From NCBI RefSeq assembly GCF_000384375.1, contig NZ_ARVX01000001.1:558001-622000 (forward strand): DNA of 64,000 nucleotides, in the 5' to 3' direction. Each line of letters opens with the position of its first letter. The stretch's first letter is position 1. A program made the translations under genes and the position numbers. The DNA is from Methylotenera versatilis 79 (GTDB taxonomy: Bacteria; Pseudomonadota; Gammaproteobacteria; Burkholderiales; Methylophilaceae). Positions 60,862-64,000 of the stretch are shown piece after piece. The notes under the pieces were generated by a model. The model made no database searches. It saw only the letters and a program-made list of their open reading frames with translations, and was not told the DNA's origin.

Positions 60862-60907
60862 AGTTGCAATATTAGCAGAAAATGATGACAAAAATATGAT
60901 TAACTTA

Positions 60908-60937
60908 AAAAAAGACCGCTGGAACAGCGGCCTTTTA
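60908..60937 (-). terminator. Rho-independent terminator upstream of the DUF2946 gene
   Basis: GC-rich hairpin around CCGCTG/CAGCGG with a run of seven T on the minus strand. It should end the SnoaL-like transcript; the DUF2946/receptor promoter must then lie in the about 50 bp between it and the start codon. Confidence 0.85.
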
Positions 60938-61068
60938 AATGCATAAATCCTAAGTCTAAAGAGCTATTATTAAAAATATCTGGTCAACACAAACCCTTCA
61001 TGACTTAGCCATCTACGCACATTTCATTCAACATCAAAATGCATGAATGGCTAGCTTAGCTTTGGTCA

Positions 61069-61527
61069 TTAATTAGCAACGTTCCAGACCTGTGATTGCG
61101 TCAACCATTTGCCATCAGCACCCTTGATCAGAACACTTGTTGTTATCCCACCAAAAGCTGGCGCTTTACCATTAGCCTCTGCTCCGTTGGCACTCCATTT
61201 AGAGATTTGATAAATGACATTGCCAGTTCCACCCACATTGACTACTTCTATCGCGTGGTTGTGAACACCGTTTTCAACAAAGCTTTTGAATAGTTTTTCA
61301 ATTTCGGTCCTTCCAACCAAAACTTTCCCATCTCCTGGAGATAGTGTTGCATTTTCTGCATATTGGTTTGATAACGCTTTTGCATTGCCAGTATTAAGCG
61401 CTTGATTCCAAGCTGAGTTTGCTGATTCAACGATTGATTTAATGTTGCCATCCTTAGCCATTACGCTAGTTGCTAGACCCAAAGTTAATAGCAAAGACAC
61501 ACATGCACCACTTAATAGTTTTTTCAT
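61069..61527 (-). CDS. SnoaL/DUF4440-like periplasmic protein
   Basis: A 152-residue protein with a signal peptide (LLSGACVSLLLTLGLATSVMA). The mature part looks like an NTF2/SnoaL cone: NSAWNQALNTGNAKALSNQYAENATLSPGDGK, then EIEKLFKSFVENGVHNHAIEV. This superfamily has many functions; no catalytic residues can be assigned. Good ribosome binding site (AGGAG). A 20-bp palindrome lies 95 bp upstream. Confidence 0.75.
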   Translation of the reverse strand: MKKLLSGACVSLLLTLGLATSVMAKDGNIKSIVESANSAWNQALNTGNAKALSNQYAENATLSPGDGKVLVGRTEIEKLFKSFVENGVHNHAIEVVNVGGTGNVIYQISKWSANGAEANGKAPAFGGITTSVLIKGADGKWLTQSQVWNVAN

Positions 61528-61621
61528 TTTAAAATTTCTCCTAATTAAATTGAGTAAATAACAACTCTAAAAAAATTGGCTTTAAAAGACAACCTATAAA
61601 ACCAAACTAATTAGCATCATT

Positions 61622-61641
61622 ATAGTTAGCTGGCTAACTAT
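61622..61641. promoter_or_regulatory. 20-bp palindromic operator candidate
   Basis: Perfect dyad ATAGTTAGCTGGCTAACTAT (9-bp arms, 2-bp centre), in the style of MarR- or TetR-family operators, in the promoter region of the SnoaL-like gene. Confidence 0.45.
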
Positions 61642-61688
61642 GTCAAGATAATTATTACTCACTTCTCCAATCTCTATTTGGGATTTAC

Positions 61689-61746
61689 TTTTTATTTCAG
61701 ATATCTGAAATAAAAAAGCCCAAGGATTTCCTCCAAGGGCTTTTTC
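61689..61746. terminator. Overlapping palindrome and terminator after sodB
   Basis: A perfect 28-bp palindrome (61689-61716) is followed without gap by a hairpin with AAAAAGCCC/GGGCTTTTT arms (about 61713-61746), 35 bp after the sodB stop. The second hairpin is a normal sodB terminator. Confidence 0.75.
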
Positions 61747-61780
61747 ATACAAGGTATTAATTATTAACTTATAACAAGGC

Positions 61781-62362
61781 TTAAGCGTAATTCTTTTCTG
61801 CGAAATCCCAATTGGCTAATGAAGCCAAAAATGTTTCTACAAATTTAGGGCGCGCATTGCGATAATCGATGTAATAAGCATGTTCCCACACGTCAATCGT
61901 TAACAAAGCCTTATCGCCAGTTGTTAATGGTGTACCCGCCGCGCCCATGTTGACAATATCCACGCCACCATCGGCTTTTTTAACTAACCATGTCCAACCA
62001 GAACCAAAATTGCCAACTGCTGAAGCTTGGAAAGCTTTTTTGAACTCATCAAAACTGCCCCATTTTTTGTTGATTGCATCGGCTAATGCCCCTGTAGGAG
62101 CACCGCCGCCATTTGGCTTCAAGCTGCTCCAGAAAAATGTGTGATTCCAAATTTGTGCAGAATTGTTATAAATGCCACCAGATGATTTTTTAATAATTTC
62201 TTCAAGGCTACTATTTTCAAACTCAGTACCTTTAATCAAATTATTCAAGTTAGTCACATAGGTTTGGTGATGTTTACCATAGTGAAAATCCAGTGTTTCT
62301 TCTGAAATATGCGGTACAAGCGCATTTCTAGCATAGGGTAAAGCTGGTAGTGTATGTTCCAT
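61781..62362 (-). CDS. sodB: Iron superoxide dismutase SodB
   Basis: A 193-residue Fe-type dismutase that turns superoxide into O2 and H2O2. Metal ligands fit the family exactly: H27 (DFHYGKHH), H74 (IWNHTFFW), D157 and H161 ([10 protein letters not shown]). Gln70 (NSAQIWNH) marks the iron type. A good ribosome binding site (TAGGAAA) precedes the ATG. Confidence 0.96.
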   Translation of the reverse strand: MEHTLPALPYARNALVPHISEETLDFHYGKHHQTYVTNLNNLIKGTEFENSSLEEIIKKSSGGIYNNSAQIWNHTFFWSSLKPNGGGAPTGALADAINKKWGSFDEFKKAFQASAVGNFGSGWTWLVKKADGGVDIVNMGAAGTPLTTGDKALLTIDVWEHAYYIDYRNARPKFVETFLASLANWDFAEKNYA

Positions 62363-62518
62363 TTTGTTTTCCTAACATTGGTTAATGGTTTGTGATTATT
62401 AATTTATATAACGTACATTAATATATATTGGGCATTAAGTAATAATTTAAACTACAAATTTAAAGAAAGATTCAATTTTTCTATATTAATTAGCAACAAT
62501 TTTTATATTAGCCGCTTC

Positions 62519-63463
62519 TTAGCGCACTTTTTTAGCGTCCACTTTTTTTGACCTTGGATGCGCCGCATCATAAACTTTACTTAAATGCTGAAAATCTAGA
62601 TGCGTATACACTTGAGTGGTACTAATGTTGGCGTGTCCTAGCATTTCCTGCACAGCGCGTAGGTCGCCGCTGGATTGCAGCACATGTGTGGCAAAACTGT
62701 GGCGTAACATATGCGGATGCACTGACGAATGAATACCTTGTTTGATTGCCCATTCTTTAATGCGATATTGAATATTGCGCGCTGAAATTCGCCTGCCTTG
62801 CAAACTGGTAAATACTGGTTTATTAGCGAATTCATTGACCACAGTTGGGCGCACTGTTAACCAATTTTGGATGGCTTTTATGGCAAAAGCACCTAAGGGC
62901 ACGATGCGCGTTTTATTGCCTTTACCCGTTACGGTTACCGTACCTTCTACAAAATCCAGTGCGCTCACATTTAAATTAACCAACTCGCTTAAACGCAAAC
63001 CAGACGAATAAAACAATTCTAAAATCGCATGGTCGCGCGTACTTAACAGGCTATCTTCTTCAATATCTACCAGCTTTGTAGTTTGCTCAATAGATAAAAC
63101 TTGTGGCAAGGTTTGCGCTGATTTTGGTGCACGTAAACCCAATACAGGGTTTTGCGTATAGTCGTGATCGCGAATGAGATAACTAAAAAATCCTCGCCAG
63201 CAAGACAACAGGCGCGCGATGCTTTTTCCACCCAAACCTTTGCTATGTAAGTTCGCGACAAAACGCCTGATGTGCGTATTTTGTATTTCATTTAAGGCTA
63301 TTTCATTACTTAATTGCAATAACTGCGATAAATCCCTAGCGTAATTTTTACGCGTTAATTCGCTTAAACCACGCTCAAAATTTAGAAAATCAAGATATTG
63401 ATTCACCAAGCTTTTAGAAGCTGCATTCTGATCAGATATATCGGTTAAGTGTTGAGTTAGCAT
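62519..63463 (-). CDS. xerC: Tyrosine recombinase XerC
   Basis: A 314-residue XerC that resolves chromosome dimers at dif with XerD. Catalytic residues: R157 (SSGLRLSEL), K181, H251-x2-R254 (HPHMLRHSF), H277 (EMLGHANI) and Y286 (TQVYTHLD). It lies 58 bp after a DUF484 gene, the usual order in proteobacteria. Chromosomal and unrelated to the element integrase. Confidence 0.95.
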   Translation of the reverse strand: MLTQHLTDISDQNAASKSLVNQYLDFLNFERGLSELTRKNYARDLSQLLQLSNEIALNEIQNTHIRRFVANLHSKGLGGKSIARLLSCWRGFFSYLIRDHDYTQNPVLGLRAPKSAQTLPQVLSIEQTTKLVDIEEDSLLSTRDHAILELFYSSGLRLSELVNLNVSALDFVEGTVTVTGKGNKTRIVPLGAFAIKAIQNWLTVRPTVVNEFANKPVFTSLQGRRISARNIQYRIKEWAIKQGIHSSVHPHMLRHSFATHVLQSSGDLRAVQEMLGHANISTTQVYTHLDFQHLSKVYDAAHPRSKKVDAKKVR

Positions 63464-63521
63464 TGGTTTTTGTGATCGACTCCCAATTTAAATAACAAAT
63501 TAAATCAACATTTAGTAAGAT

Positions 63522-64000
63522 TTAAGCAAAAGTCAGCTGTCTAGATAATGCAGCACTCACCAGCTCACCCATTTTATTTAAGAAATCCGTACCCATGTCT
63601 GCATAAAAACGGTTTTCATCTTCACTTGCTAATGCCAAAAATCCGAATAATTGTCCATGACGCAATGGAATGATAGCAAGCGTATTCGCTGAATCTATAA
63701 ACCAATCGTCGCCTACAATCGCAGGCGGCTTACCACAATAAGGCTTGCTCAGCTCAGCAATCCAAGTTTTAACTGCATCAGAAGTTTCGCTAAACACCAA
63801 ATTTGCTTGGCTCGACTGGGCTAACGGCTGCACCCAAATACGCAAACACGTATCGCTTAAGTCAAAAACCTCAGGCAAATCATGGCTAATTAACTGCTCA
63901 ATCGCATCAAAATTTTTCGCTTGATGTAAGCGCAAATTAAACGTATGAATCTTGTTCGCAGACGCATCATTTTCTTGCGCATTCAATACCAGCTCTACAA
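63522..64000 (-). CDS. DUF484 family protein, N-terminus cut by window
   Basis: The frame is open to the window end (VELVLNAQENDASANKIHTF...), so the N-terminal third is missing. The visible part is the GAF-like domain of DUF484: FNLRLHQAKNFDAIEQLISHDLPEVFDL, a LAIIPLRHGQLFGFLALASEDENRFYADMGTDFL core and the end MGELVSAALSRQ. Function unknown; always found beside xerC. Confidence 0.88.
   Translation of the reverse strand, partial: VELVLNAQENDASANKIHTFNLRLHQAKNFDAIEQLISHDLPEVFDLSDTCLRIWVQPLAQSSQANLVFSETSDAVKTWIAELSKPYCGKPPAIVGDDWFIDSANTLAIIPLRHGQLFGFLALASEDENRFYADMGTDFLNKMGELVSAALSRQLTFA

Noticed and set aside
62519-63463. XerC as a second mobile-element integrase
   Set aside because: Standard chromosomal XerC next to DUF484, no flanking repeats.
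1-64000. CRISPR arrays, rRNA genes and transposase-bearing insertion sequences
   Set aside because: None seen by eye: no regularly spaced identical repeats, no rRNA-like sequence and no transposase motifs.

Overview
The window is a typical stretch of bacterial chromosome with moderate-to-low GC, dense genes, and one small integrated element. Gene content points to a betaproteobacterium, most likely Methylophilaceae (Methylotenera/Methylophilus type). The evidence is the pilSR pair, the TIGR02449-zapA-6S RNA order, the DUF484-xerC pair, a BtuM-type vitamin B12 importer, and a sucrose operon (MarR, fructokinase, fused sucrose-phosphate synthase/phosphatase, amylosucrase) of the kind known from methylotrophs. 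No C1-oxidation gene lies in the window, so the family assignment is an inference.

Layout. 0-2 kb: end of pilS, then pilR. 2-15 kb: housekeeping genes (Na/Ca exchanger, ampD, acetyltransferase, dicarboxylate symporter, rsmB, two DUF3108 envelope proteins, purM, AI-2E permease, hda, FAD oxidoreductase, chaA). 15-18 kb: an orphan soxYZ pair coupled to an M48 protease gene, then moaC. 18-26 kb: SPFH/NfeD pair, a photolyase relative with apparently reversed domain order, LemA/GIDE pair, valS, and a BFD-like ferredoxin. 26-27 kb: rhodanese-tusA-dsrE2 sulfur-transfer cluster. 27-30 kb: an outer-membrane protein and a general porin, divergent.

30.1-36.0 kb: a 5.8-kb integrative element in tRNA-Phe, bounded by 87-bp perfect direct repeats. 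It carries four tightly packed genes of unknown function, a Rep_trans-like replication initiator, an AlpA/excisionase-like HTH protein and a tyrosine integrase whose last codons lie inside the attachment repeat. The unknown genes are the best candidate for an undescribed system.

36-44.3 kb: kbp-like BON/LysM protein, an Ala-rich lipoprotein, then a B12 salvage and uptake block (cobT, cobS, cobC on one strand; btuB, btuM, bluB, cobU on the other) with a cobalamin riboswitch upstream of btuB. 44.4-51 kb: zapA region with 6S RNA, DUF2237, EVE, a beta-propeller lipoprotein, ilvA, rpiA, phoU. 51-57 kb: sucrose operon. 57-61 kb: yggX, dgkA, and a ZnuD-like TonB receptor with two small metal-associated-looking proteins. 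61-64 kb: SnoaL-like protein, sodB, xerC and a DUF484 gene cut by the window end.
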